From contig OZ029914.1 in the NCBI GenBank assembly GCA_964023275.1, positions 47,074,530 to 47,138,529 of the forward strand: 64,000 bases of DNA, read 5' to 3'. A program made the position numbers and the translations under genes. The stretch is from Norana najaformis (lineage: Eukaryota > Annelida > Clitellata > Crassiclitellata > Hormogastridae). The first letter of the stretch is position 1; each line of letters starts with the position of its first letter. Below are positions 53,461-64,000 of this stretch, in pieces. The notes beneath the pieces are model-generated. The model was not told the origin of the DNA and searched no databases. It saw nothing but the letters and a program-made list of their open reading frames with translations.

Positions 53461-55214
53461 TACTCAAACTATGTTGGGATGAGATCTCGTCAAAATAATA
53501 AATTCTGTCAAATTTTGAGCCAATCAGTTAAGGGTTTTCGAATTTGCAGTAGGTCCAAAGTTTCCTGTACTTAATCCAAGCAGTTGTTATCACCAGGATG
53601 CACTTTTGTGAAAGACTAACTATGATGACTCAGTGTTTTTCATATTTGAAATTTCCACCAACAGTAGATAAACCCGTCTTTACCCGTTGCATTAATTTTG
53701 AGGGCAAGAAAATAATACTTTGTTTTCCCTAGACAAACAACTTAAACGACAAGGACACTGGCCAAACGTGAGTAAGAGTGCAGAAGTCAAAGGGAAATGA
53801 AAGTTTTACTACCCTTAATTAGGCAAACCTATTAGTAAGCTAGCATATTAATAATATCTCCTAACAGTTTATCAGAAATTAATTTCGTCGGCTGAACACG
53901 AGTCCTGTTTCTTAACGCCTTATCTTTTTTCTTCCTGCACTTGCTATATTTTTGTGAGAAAAATAGTCATTTGTCTTAGGAGATGGAGTCTATGTGGATT
54001 GCTATTGTTTACGCAGGTTCTAAGAATTTTGCATAATATTTGATTGTCCAATTCTGAATTTTTATTCAATTTAACTCGCGTCTTATCATTTTACACTTAT
54101 TCTTAAATCTGCTGGTCCCTTGACCCTGCAGTATGTATGTAAGTGTGTATGTATCTAAACATTTGGATAGCATCCTTAAAGAACCTCTCAAAAGCGCTGG
54201 AACTAGAGTATCGAACAGATCAAAAGATTAGCCGAAAAGGTTTCTTGTGCCCCAGCCGGAACAGTTCGAACTTGCAGCAGGATAGTGTTTCGGAAGAACG
54301 TTTCAATGCATGAGAAAAACGCTGTACTTTCCAGCCTCAGATTCTTTGTCACGTGCTCATTTCAAGTTGTCTTGAAATAGACAAAGACGAAGTCCCATCC
54401 TTACAGGCATATGAAAGTACAACACCGACACTGCAAAGCTTAGAAGTTATGAGGCATATATCACACAAACACTTACAAGTATCGGCCCTGAACAATGACT
54501 TTCGAATAACGAATATGATTTATGCAAATATGTAGCTCTTCATTCGTGATACAAAAGCAGAGAAAACTGGAATTTATGCAAACTAGACAATTGAGTCACA
54601 AAAAGGTCTTAATGAGGACGTTTAAGAGGACTTACTAAGTATATCTACTGAAGTTATATCTAAGTCATATTTCTATTGATTTCAGTTTCACTTTGGTCGG
54701 ATATATTTTTACTTCATATATTTATTTAACCAAGTATAGCTGATTGTAATACTTTCCCAATCAAAAGGAGATATGACCGGTAATTTCTCAGATATAGAGA
54801 TGGTATGATAAGGACTGCAATATATATTTGGACATTAACTAGGCTTTAGGAAACAAATTAACAGTTTTCTGAGCAGTTGACCTATGTCGTGTTACCTCAA
54901 GAAAACTCAATAAATCTTTGCATGTTTTTGTCGTATTGTGCAAGAAAGTACGATTCAATTTTTACCTTAAATGTGTATAACATAAGGCGTTCATACAAGA
55001 CTGTTCTGCTAGATGTAATATCTCTTCGTGGATGTTGAAAACTTGTTGGAAATATTGAAACAGGTCAGTCTACTTCCCGCTGTAAAACTGTCATAGATAG
55101 TTATCCACATAGTTAATAAAGGCACTTAACTGCAAATTTGCAATACATTTTGGTTATCGTTGACCGTTTTAGAATAAAAGCCAATAATTACAAACTCAGA
55201 GGAAGGTAGACAAC

Positions 55215-57560
55215 ATGGAAGAAACAGTTTCAAGGTTTATTGAAGGAACGTGTCAACATAAATCTACGGCTAGTCTCTTCGCTTCAAGGTTCTTCTTAAC
55301 AGGAAACAGAGTCTGCAACAAATCGGGCGATAACGAAGATGTGATTTTTGATTGTACGGGAAGTGCGAACGAATTCTATATACTTCCTGTATGTCCATGT
55401 GTTGAAGATCTGGACATTATGGCTCACAGGAATTCGCAACTGGCAACTGAAGAAGATGTGCCTACAATAAATGGTCAGTTAAACTACTGGAATGACAGAG
55501 TGATGTGCTATAAAATTGAGGCGTACCCAAAGTATCCTGGATTTGTTAGACTGCGTCATTTGGGAGTTATGGTTTACTCGTGGAAAGCAGAAATCTTCGA
55601 GTTTTCTCCAAACAGCCCAATAACTGCAGTTTCTTATTTGAAGCAAAGCGACTTAATTCAAGTACAAAAACAATTTCTTAGAAAAGGCCCTGCCTTGAGA
55701 TTTCGAACAACAAGCAATAATTATAGGTGGATGTTGGCAGTACTTAAGGCTCTTCCAGAATTGATGTCCATAAGATACCTAATGATTTATAAAAAAGATC
55801 TGGTGTTTTGTGTGCGAAGCCTATCATGGCCATCACAGGCAAAAGCCTGGATTACCCGCACACGAGTAAGTGGTTGGCCCTCAGCAGAAATCATTCAAGT
55901 TGTCGTGGACAACGGTTGCGACGTAGTTCCCGCGACACATCGGAACTGTGCTGATGACCAGTACCAGTGGAGACTCTCGTTCTCAAGAGCCGAAGTCGTG
56001 CTTCTAAACAGATGGACTCCGGTGCAACAGATTGTCTACCACATACTCAGATATTTTGCTAAACGAGGATTGATCATCAAGCAACAGTCAGAGAAAGATA
56101 TAATACTAAGCAGTTATCATCTGAAAACTTTGATGTTGTGGACATGCGAAGAGAGGCCACTCGAGTGGTGGACTTCCATGTGTGTCATAAAGGTATGCTG
56201 CCAGCTACTGGCTGATCTTCGTGCATGGTTGCTAAGGAAACAATGTCGTAATTACTTCATTCCAGAGTGCAACCTCTTCAATTTCTCTATGAACCAGGAA
56301 TATTTGCATCACACGTTACAAAACCTTGAATCCTTTTCAAGAGCGGAGCAACTCAGTCGCTGGTTTTTAGAGAAATATATAATACAAACTCATACCAGAT
56401 TGCATCCTCAGTTTTATTCTTTGATTAAAGATCTAACGCGAGACAACAAAAATGTCTCAGGTTTTGTAAACAGAATCCTACGACCAGTACTCAGCATTTT
56501 GCCACCTTTAAACATAGATCTCAACTCAGCAGAAATTGATGAGCTCATGATTGAAGTTTGTGAAATAAGACAATCTTTGACTAAAGTTACTTCGGAGATT
56601 AACAGTGCGTTTGCAGCTGTATACAGCATATTTGATGCATACGGGATTTTTGTGGACAACAGTGGTTTCACAATGAGTGTACTCAATATCAAAATGATTT
56701 TGGGTTTTGATGAACGATTGGTGCATTATCTAGTCGCATGCGGGCTTCTACTGATTGAATATCAAATTACGGTTAAGGAAATTTCTTGCTTTAGCTATGA
56801 TGTAATTAACCTATGTAGTGCTATACTTTGCTCCAATAGGAACAACATCTTCCAAAAATATCCAAGAACATTTAGTCGCCATCTTGACACAGGAAAGCTA
56901 TTCTTCATGAAGTCGTTGGAACTTCTGCTATGTCTGACTGAAAGGCACTCAAGATCAGAGTGGCAATTATCCATTGTAATGGCAATAAATGGCTTGAAAA
57001 GGGTTCTTACTTTCCAAGATTCGTTTCCCAAATCCTACTATACACAATCTGTGGTCTTTCTTGCTACTTTAATGCATGTCCTTGGACACGCCCGAGTGGC
57101 AGACGAGTTACTGTCCATTGTAGACACAATTCGTAACACTGAACAGACAGACGAGTTCGTTGTTACAGATGGACCTGAAATAAACAACTGCGTAGCTAAT
57201 ACAATGGCTTTAGCTCTTCTGATTAGGCATCAGACTCACTCTACACTTCAACAAAACAGGAAAAGAAGAAAACCTCGCGTTGTTTCCCGGATTGCGCTAT
57301 ATTCACTCAATGGGCTTCATTTGGAAACACCTATGATCTGTATTCTCAGTCCACCCACGTGTACAGAAGTTGCTCGGCTGTTAAAGATCTGCGCAGATGA
57401 ACACCTGTTGTATCTTGAGGAATTAATTTTGAGAGATTTTGGTGTTTCTTGTTCCCGTAATAACTCTTTGAAAGCTTTTCAGGTTTTATCCTCTTCAGCC
57501 GCAAATACTATTTTCGCCATGTTTGACTGGATTCACGAGGAACAGCGTGCAGTCAATTAA
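55215..57560 (+). CDS. Mab-21 domain protein, cGAS-like nucleotidyltransferase fold, 781 residues, intronless
   Basis: The frame runs uninterrupted from ATG 55215 to TAA. The N-terminal half has the layout of Mab-21/cGAS-like proteins: a glycine-serine pair with a downstream glutamate (GSANEF, residues 49-54), an acidic pair in EDLDIM (D65, D67), a core GWPSAEII...CDVVPATH (residues 220-242) that would supply a third aspartate, D236, then QWRLSFSRAE (251-260). The helical C-lobe follows: PVQQIVYHILRYF, LSSYHLKTLMLWTCEE and NYFIPECNLF (to about 357). Cys235, His242 and Cys245 could bind metal. The remaining 420 residues are predicted helical and unknown to me. Family members range from developmental Mab-21 proteins without known catalysis to nucleic-acid sensors that make cyclic dinucleotides. 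Which applies here is open. A LINE fragment begins about 50 bases after the stop. Confidence 0.85.
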   Translation: MEETVSRFIEGTCQHKSTASLFASRFFLTGNRVCNKSGDNEDVIFDCTGSANEFYILPVCPCVEDLDIMAHRNSQLATEEDVPTINGQLNYWNDRVMCYKIEAYPKYPGFVRLRHLGVMVYSWKAEIFEFSPNSPITAVSYLKQSDLIQVQKQFLRKGPALRFRTTSNNYRWMLAVLKALPELMSIRYLMIYKKDLVFCVRSLSWPSQAKAWITRTRVSGWPSAEIIQVVVDNGCDVVPATHRNCADDQYQWRLSFSRAEVVLLNRWTPVQQIVYHILRYFAKRGLIIKQQSEKDIILSSYHLKTLMLWTCEERPLEWWTSMCVIKVCCQLLADLRAWLLRKQCRNYFIPECNLFNFSMNQEYLHHTLQNLESFSRAEQLSRWFLEKYIIQTHTRLHPQFYSLIKDLTRDNKNVSGFVNRILRPVLSILPPLNIDLNSAEIDELMIEVCEIRQSLTKVTSEINSAFAAVYSIFDAYGIFVDNSGFTMSVLNIKMILGFDERLVHYLVACGLLLIEYQITVKEISCFSYDVINLCSAILCSNRNNIFQKYPRTFSRHLDTGKLFFMKSLELLLCLTERHSRSEWQLSIVMAINGLKRVLTFQDSFPKSYYTQSVVFLATLMHVLGHARVADELLSIVDTIRNTEQTDEFVVTDGPEINNCVANTMALALLIRHQTHSTLQQNRKRRKPRVVSRIALYSLNGLHLETPMICILSPPTCTEVARLLKICADEHLLYLEELILRDFGVSCSRNNSLKAFQVLSSSAANTIFAMFDWIHEEQRAVN

Positions 57561-57604
57561 GCGAAAACTTTCGAACTGATTTGTGCATTTTGACATCGTA
57601 CAAT

Positions 57605-58110
57605 ACACTTGAATGGAAAGACCTTTCAAGCATATTGGGCGATGTCAAAATGCCGGTTCAACTCAAAGGAAAGGTGTACAAAACAATGATAAGACCAGTG
57701 ATAGTATATGGAGCAGAAACCTGGACATTGATGAAAGAGGAGGAGAAGCTGCTGGAGAGAACAGAAATGAGAATGTTGCGATGGATACTTGGAATCTCAC
57801 TGAAAGACAAGAAGAGGAATGAGTATATCAGAAAGAAATTGGGAGTGGCATGTATATCTGATAAGATACGAGAAGCCAGGCTGAGATGGTATGGTCATGT
57901 GATAAGGAGAGAGGAGGAAAGCTGCATTAAAAGAATTATGACAGCAGAGGTTTCGGGGAAGACAAAAGAAGAGATGGGGAGACATGAATCGGCAAGATCT
58001 AAAGCTTCTCAGACTGAAGAAAGAAGGTACTGGAGATAGAAACAAATGGAAAAGAAGGATTCGTGTGGCTGACCCCTCCCCAAGGAGGGATTAATTCCAG
58101 ACAGAAGGAA
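57605..58110 (+). mobile_element. LINE reverse-transcriptase C-terminus (RTE/Jockey-like), 5'-truncated
   Basis: Open for about 145 codons: L-K-G-K-V-Y-K-T-M-I-R-P-V-I-V-Y-G-A-E-T-W, then T-E-M-R-M-L-R-W-I-L-G-I, then A-R-L-R-W-Y-G-H-V-I-R-R-E. This is the standard segment downstream of the catalytic domain. After a frameshift near 57975 it continues as Q-D-L-K-L-L-R-L-K and W-K-R-R-I-R-V-A-D-P to the 3' end (GGGATTAATTCCAGACAG). This is the least decayed mobile-element coding sequence here, suggesting a recent insertion just behind the Mab-21 gene. Confidence 0.9.
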
Positions 58111-59408
58111 GAAGTTTGTGCATTTTCTGATGCTGAGAAATACGAATGAGCAATCGCATTAGGCTATAGCAGACTGTTAGAAAGTGCAATGACGTTAAGT
58201 CCCTAGAAGAGAAATTAACATAATACATAATGACCAATTGTATCTCTGCTTTTATGTAGTTACAATTTACAGCAAATTGGAGAAAGGTCAAGAATTACTT
58301 GATCAATAATGGATTTGTGCTTCTCTTATCGTTTCAGTATCATATGCTACACTTTCAACATGGTTGAATGAAACGTGTACAATGTCGCACTAGGTTGTCT
58401 TTTCTTGAAGACAATGTTAGCATGAAAATGTGTTTGCGGTACATTTCCATACGACTTTTTCACAGATACGGCGAATGCAAATAACATAAAAGGTTATTTG
58501 GTTTGAACATTTATGCGAACATTTCAGTTATTACAAAAATATGTTCATTTAATCAAATAGACGAACTGGATTTAATTAAATGTCGTTAGGTGTGAATTTT
58601 AAAAGGTATATGTGCTAATTTGTTTTTATTTGTTTGTGTCATTTCAGTCATGTTGCCATTAAATAATGGATGATACAGTGACGATAAAAGTGGCTCGTAG
58701 CAAAGACAGTGACAAAGTCAAAAACAACATTACTGACGACATTACCAATACCATTAGCCATACTTATACAGTAGAATTATCAACATTATTAGCAAGAATA
58801 AATTACTAACAATAAATTTCAAAACATGAAAACAGGATGTAGTTAATTACAAATAAACTCACAGTTAATTAATAATAATTAATAATACGATTAATAAAAT
58901 CTAATTTATGTTGTAATGAGATCAGAAAAGTAGCATAATGTAATAATAAATAAACAATAAACCCAATAAACCTGCAACTCTTTCTAATATTTAAGAATTT
59001 ATTAACCCAGCTTGAAATTATTGCTAAAATAGAATATTTTGTTCGCAGTCAGACAAAATGTGCTTTCAAGTACTGTAATATTTCGCATTGTTGCATTTTA
59101 CATTAATATTCATAACATGATTAATATTAATAAAATGATTAATATTCCCAGACGTATGCAGGTGACGGCCAACTGTTCAGCTGACTATCCGGCGCAATAT
59201 TGGAATTTTGTCACCTGATAGACTGAGACTTAGTCACCACTATGGATCCATGCGTTCAAGGTATACACACGACATACATAGGCCTACTACTCAGATTTAC
59301 ACCTGCATTACATTTGCTGTGAGGTGTCCATCACCCATTAATATGAAACCAAGGTGTACTAATTTACTAATTTATCTTTCTGCATGTCTGTGTTTCGATG
59401 TGTTTTTG

Positions 59409-59476
<68 letters not shown>

Positions 59477-59724
59477 CATTACCCATTCGAAGACGGGCAT
59501 TAAACACGTGTGTCTGTCTGGATCTTTATGCGAATATCTGTCTTTCCCTAAGTATGTCTACATGTATCATGTATGTCTTTCTGTCTGACTGCGCATGACC
59601 GTCTATCTTTCTTTCGTGCGTAATACGTCTACGTATCTCTCAGTGTCTTCCTGACTGTCACCAACATCTTACTCGCCTTGTAATAATTTTCACGTGGCAA
59701 AATACTTTTACCAATTTGCAGATG

Positions 59725-59790
59725 AAATATAAGCAGGTTCGAGGCCATACTGTCGCTAAAGAAAAACGTTTACATTTACATATTACATTT
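59725..59790 (+). mobile_element. 3' end fragment of a LINE (TTTACA-tailed family)
   Basis: GGTTCGAGGCCATACTGTCG followed by GTTTACATTTACATATTACA; matches 8465-8525 and 30005-30080. Confidence 0.55.
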
Positions 59791-61157
59791 ACAATGACTT
59801 ATAAATAGCCAGGCGTGAACTATTATTGGGCATCCTGAATACAGTACATTATTATTTGCCTCTATTCAGGTTTAACACAGATAAACATTCAGTGGCATAT
59901 AAAAAAATCAATGCATGTGGATTGGCAAGACTTGTTAATTTTTTATCCTTTCTCGTCTGCTTCCATGTATCAATGTTTCAAGATCATTCAAGGGGATTTG
60001 CTAACGCTGCGCTACAAAAATAAGGAACTACATTACAACGTACAAGCCAACACACGCTTTTCTTGTATTGAGTTGCAATATTTTATAGTGTACACAATGG
60101 ATTGGCAGCTACAGTGTCTGTTGTTCAACATGGCTTTAGTAAACATTCGATTTCGCCATGCGTTAGCACTTCTTCCTAGTTGCTTGAATGTGCAAGGCCA
60201 GCTCAATACGTGACACGGTTTCAAGCCACCCCAGTGCAAGCAGCGCAGGTCGATACCAGGTAAACAGACTCAGTGTCATGTGCCTTTCAGCCAGGTGTGC
60301 TTACCTGGCAGCATTTGCGCTCGTCTGAGCATAACGCTGGGCGACGTTTAACAGCCTTGGGGTTCTTCGTATCCTTCTGCAGGTACTATGGCTTTTTCAC
60401 GCGTTTCTCTACTGCAATTACTTCACGTATTAGACGCATGCATTTTGTAATTGTAATGGTAGTGGCGTTAAATGAATGCATAATTAATAATTTGACGGTT
60501 GATGTCTTTGATCGACTTTATCCACACTAGATTTGGCTTTTATCTGCCAGGCGTGACTTTGAAAATAGTCTTTGATGCCAGTGGAAAACGATTCTGCGTG
60601 GCTGACATTATTAGGTGATACGTTTGTTTTGTTCCTTTGTCAAGGCAGAATAAATAAATGTTCAGCTTGCAGTGGATCTATGAGTGGTTTGGTTTAGTCA
60701 CAACAGGTTGTCCGTCGCAAAAGCAAAAAACGAATCAGCACAGTTCAAACTGCGTCAGATTTTTGGCGTTCAAGGTCTTGCGACAAAGGACAAAGGTAAG
60801 TTTAGGAGTAACATGAATCGGATACAACCCGTTTAGTATAAATTGTAATACGGGTTTGCAACTGACTGGAGTGTGCAGTGATGCGTGTGGAAAATGTGTC
60901 TCTAACGATAGCTTGATCAACAGTTGGGAAATTTCCCTTTTTTTTTGACAAGTAACACCAGTGGAGGTCGTCTAATTCTCAGAGTGAAGTCAAGTTCATA
61001 GTGTAGATCATCTTGGCTGACTTCTAATTAGATGTCCCCGCTTCATTTCAAGGCATATTGCTCGATTTGCACAATATGTCATGTTCTCATGGCAGTTAAA
61101 CTTTAAATGTATTGAAATTTTAAATGACAATGTAACGTTGTATGTAGGGAATGTAAT

Positions 61158-61725
61158 GTAATATTAAAAGTATAAGAATGCCAAATGATAAATACAGTGT
61201 AGCGATTATGTCAGGTAAACGAATACTAGCTGTGATTGAATGTACTGTTAGATGTTATATGCATAAGAATATGATTATGAAGTTGGTAGACGTTTAATAA
61301 CGTATCTATCAACTAATAGCTTCGCATATATCACGGTATATCATGTAAGAATGTTTTCAGTAACACATGTTCAATGTTTCCTCACAAAGCTTAGTCAAAC
61401 TTTAGACTTTTAACTACTATATGCACAGATCGATTTGATGAGGTTAATATTCTGGACACAGATAAAATACTGAACTGTCGACAAACGAGCTGAGTGTAAA
61501 GATGCATTCTGATTAATGTTGACGCTATATAAGTTCATATATTAATCGAAAAGATATGACGTTATGTCTTAGACTGAGGCAGGTGAGATTTAGGCGAAAA
61601 GCAGACAAAAGGCTTCTGCTATGTTAAATGTAGTGGACTCTAAAGTAATATTAAAAGTAGAAGAGTGCCAACTGTTAAATACAATGTAGCGATTATGTCA
61701 GGTAAATGAATACCACCTGTGATAA
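61158..61725. repeat. Dispersed direct repeat pair, about 85 bp
   Basis: GTAATATTAAAAGTATAAGA...TGTAGCGATTATGTCAGGTAAA at 61158-61240 recurs at 61640-61725 with about ten differences; the spacer is about 400 bases. Confidence 0.8.
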
Positions 61726-62583
61726 CAGAAGCATGACATGATTATGGATTCTATGAATATGCTCAGTTGATGATAGCGCACACTCGTGAATCTTGTCAGA
61801 TAACTGTTGCTTTAAGATCTTTTCAAATAGTTCACATGAGAGGCCGAGTTGGACGAGGCCCATGCTGTGTGCAAAATGATCAAACTATGAGCAAACAAGG
61901 GACAAAATCGCACCCATGTATTCAGCCACAGGCATCAGAGCGTGACGAATCCAAGCAAAACGAATCCTAAAGGCCTTCAGTGGCCAGAAGTTAACAAAAT
62001 GGTAGATCAAGTATATAAGCAAGGGCGTTCTTCCTTAACTTCGTCGATTTTCTTTTGCAACAGTTTTACTATTGCTCTCTTTACAAACTCTGTCGGCCAC
62101 GCTCAACCTTCCCAATTTAGAGGCACCTCAACGGTGTGACTCTTCCAAAATTAAACTTTCGCAGTTGTATTCTTTTATATCGGTTTTATGCAAAACAGGA
62201 TCTGCAGTGTCCTTAGCAGTGATTATATACATAAATATTTACCTACGTACTTGTTTGTGTGCTTGTGAATAAGATGGTTTCCGCTATTTAGCTTTCGCTG
62301 GGCCCTGCAGAAAAAGAATGTAGAAAACGATTAAGATTGGTATGTATATATATTCTATATGCATGCATTTATGTATGTATGTAGGTATGTATGCGTGTAT
62401 GCATTTAAACTTATATATGTATATGTATGTAAATAAGTATACATGTACAGTATGAATGCATGCTCTCGTGTGCCATATATATATATCGACTATATTAAGT
62501 GTTATTTTTATTCAACGTTAAGCCTATCTGAATATGTCATACTTTGGTAACTGTTATCTTTTGCTGTTCGGAATTGTAGCAGA

Positions 62584-62818
62584 ATGGAGGCACGTGTTGT
62601 TTTGTTTGTGGCGACGGTCATTCTACTGAAGCTTGTTTCTACGGAGGCCTTTAAGTGCTACAATTGTAGATACGTCTCGACCCTTAGCAGCACTTGGCAG
62701 AACGCCAGTTGTACTGAGCCTTTCAACTCGACCGATGTACCGACATGTCAAGGAACATACTGCGTTGCAGTCTGGGCCAATTTCACGAGTCCAGCTGGAA
62801 GCAAGTTCATGCGATCTT
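62584..62818 (+). CDS. Ly6-like protein, coding exon 1
   Basis: It encodes the signal peptide and the first half of the Ly6 domain, with cysteines in FKCYNC, ASCTEP, PTCQG, TYCVAV and RSC (the last codon split by the intron). If unspliced, the frame would stop four codons later at TGA. Confidence 0.8.
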
Positions 62819-64000
62819 GTTTTCACTGACTCATTCATTCATTCATTTGTTCAATCCTTTATTCTTTCTTTCATTTTTGTTCTCTCTTTCTCACCGTTCT
62901 TTGAGCAAAAGAGAACAGATCTAATTCGATCGTTAATTTTCTACCGTTGACCATCTCGAGTAATTTCCTACATTTCAAAAATGTTAAAAGGTCAATGTTA
63001 TTTTAAACTAAGAGACAGAAACCGGTGATTAAGATAATTTCGTCCCAACTGGAGTATATATCATCTGACTATCTTTGTAGCTATTCGTTGTTCAGCAGTA
63101 CTAGTATCATCAAATCTCATATCTTGTCATCCTGTCATCGTTATTTTAGCATTGTCACAGACATGGCATAGCGTTGATCGTTGATAAACTCGCTAGGTGG
63201 CTTTCAGAATCGCAGCATCATTTAAGCTTTAGGTTTCGAAAAAGCGCTGAAGAATAATCATATTACATGTTACCAGCAGCGTACACATCCTTTTTAACCA
63301 GAAGGAGTCTCGTACCTTAAAGAAAATTGAGGATGTCAAAAAATAAGCGTCGAAGATGCGAAACCCCCTAACGAATGGGGATCCGGCGAACGTAAAATCT
63401 CCCTAGCGGGTTCCGTAACGAACCCCGGGAGCAATTGCATATTGCAAAAATAAAACAGGAATCGAATGAGTAAAATTGTCTTGAAAATACTATTTATTGT
63501 ATGATGCTCGTATCCATCGACAAAGTCGAATCACCAACTGTTGGCATATAATTACAAATAAATAAAAAAATATAATATATATGCTAATCAAAAGGTTGAT
63601 GATTTTGGCCAAGATCCTATTTTAATCTCTTCTAATGATCCAGAATGGTTGTATACAATTTTCTATATGTACACATGCATACGTACATAGAGGAACATCA
63701 CATTTCTCTATCTTTCAGGCTATGTTCTTCACAGAACTTGCACAAATGACACTGCCGCTGTAACCGTTGACCAGTGTGAACAGCGCGGTATGAACAGTGA
63801 CAAGAAGTTCTTCGTCTACAAGAACCGGTGTTGTTTCCTGATCCGAAACACTTCCCTTCCGGATGACAACCGTCGCTTCGATCAGATGACCTGTGGCTGT
63901 CAGTCGGATTACTGCAACGGAAATGTTCCCTATCCTTTGATGTTTGCAGACAACTTGGCGTCAAGCAGTCGGTCTATTTTGGGCTTTATCTTGTTCTGTA
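62584..64000 (+). CDS. Ly6/uPAR-domain protein, probably GPI-anchored; incomplete at right edge
   Basis: Exon 62584-62818 joins exon 63719 onward in phase (1 + 2 bases). The first exon gives a signal peptide (MEARVVLFVATVILLKLVST, cleavage near EA) and then FKCYNCRY, the standard opening of a three-finger Ly6 domain. Six cysteines follow in exon 1 and seven in exon 2, with the diagnostic pattern NRCCF, MTCGC and a terminal DYCNGN. A hydrophobic stretch begins at SILGFILFC and runs off the window, as expected for a GPI-attachment signal. N-glycosylation sites are present (NAS, NST, NFT, NDT, NTS). The donor (TCTT|GTTTTC) is weak but is the one that keeps both frame and cysteine spacing; the acceptor TATCTTTCAG is good. 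An AG (TTGTAGCAG) just before the ATG may mark a 5' UTR intron. Ligand unknown. Confidence 0.85.
63719..64000 (+). CDS. Ly6-like protein, coding exon 2 (partial)
   Basis: Frame: Y-V-L-H-R-T-C-T-N-D, then VDQCEQRG, NRCCFLIRN, QMTCGCQSDYCNGN, then a hydrophobic end. No stop before the window edge, so the final residues are missing. Confidence 0.85.

Larger units (their letters stand above)
58110..62560. other. Intergenic AT-rich sequence, no gene recognised
   Basis: Contents seen: (TGTC)n at 59407-59476, a TTTACA-tailed LINE 3' end at 59725-59790, a direct repeat of about 85 bases (61158-61240 and 61640-61725), and TATG/TATA-rich sequence at 62340-62490. Open frames of 60-126 codons carry no motif. 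Confidence 0.55.

Overview
This is a stretch of an invertebrate animal nuclear genome. The genes are split by introns, the background is AT-rich, and most of the window is simple repeats, minisatellites and decayed non-LTR retrotransposons. The best taxonomic clue is a myoinhibitory-peptide (allatostatin-B type) precursor at 35.9-36.9 kb. That family is characteristic of protostomes, and the W(X7)W-amide spacing fits a spiralian (lophotrochozoan) best. The species cannot be named from this sequence.

Six protein genes can be supported. From left to right: (1) a small secreted cysteine-rich protein on the minus strand (coding 5484-5717), with a likely TATA box and non-coding first exon near 6.8-7.0 kb; (2) a complete six-exon beta-1,4-galactosyltransferase family gene on the minus strand (13715-22755), whose exons join in phase to a 459-residue type II Golgi enzyme; (3) the neuropeptide precursor on the minus strand (35924-36910); (4) a probable two-exon, type II membrane protein with a long proline-rich ectodomain on the plus strand (47847-50988); (5) an intronless 781-residue Mab-21/cGAS-like nucleotidyltransferase-fold protein on the plus strand (55215-57560); (6) the start of a GPI-anchored Ly6/uPAR-type protein on the plus strand (62584 to beyond the right edge). 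They do not look functionally linked; this is ordinary gene-poor animal sequence, not an operon-like cluster.

Between the genes lie at least six families of 5'-truncated non-LTR retrotransposons. Several are recognisable by the conserved C-terminal end of their reverse-transcriptase ORF, and most end in a GCGC-TATA-like 3' terminus followed by a family-specific short tail (TTAGA, ATT, TTACAA, TTTACA or TATG units). Many of the large microsatellites sit exactly on these tails. There are also tRNA-headed SINEs, two inverted-repeat pairs, a duplicated block in an intron of the galactosyltransferase gene, and several distinct tandem arrays. Long open frames inside these low-complexity tracts are artefacts.

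The points most worth a second look are: the substituted sugar-donor residue in the galactosyltransferase; the Mab-21 protein that keeps a possible catalytic triad; the cysteine-rich peptide whose C-terminus runs into a tandem repeat; the two-copy W(X7)W-amide precursor; and a minisatellite, open on both strands, that has grown out of a retrotransposon 3' end.
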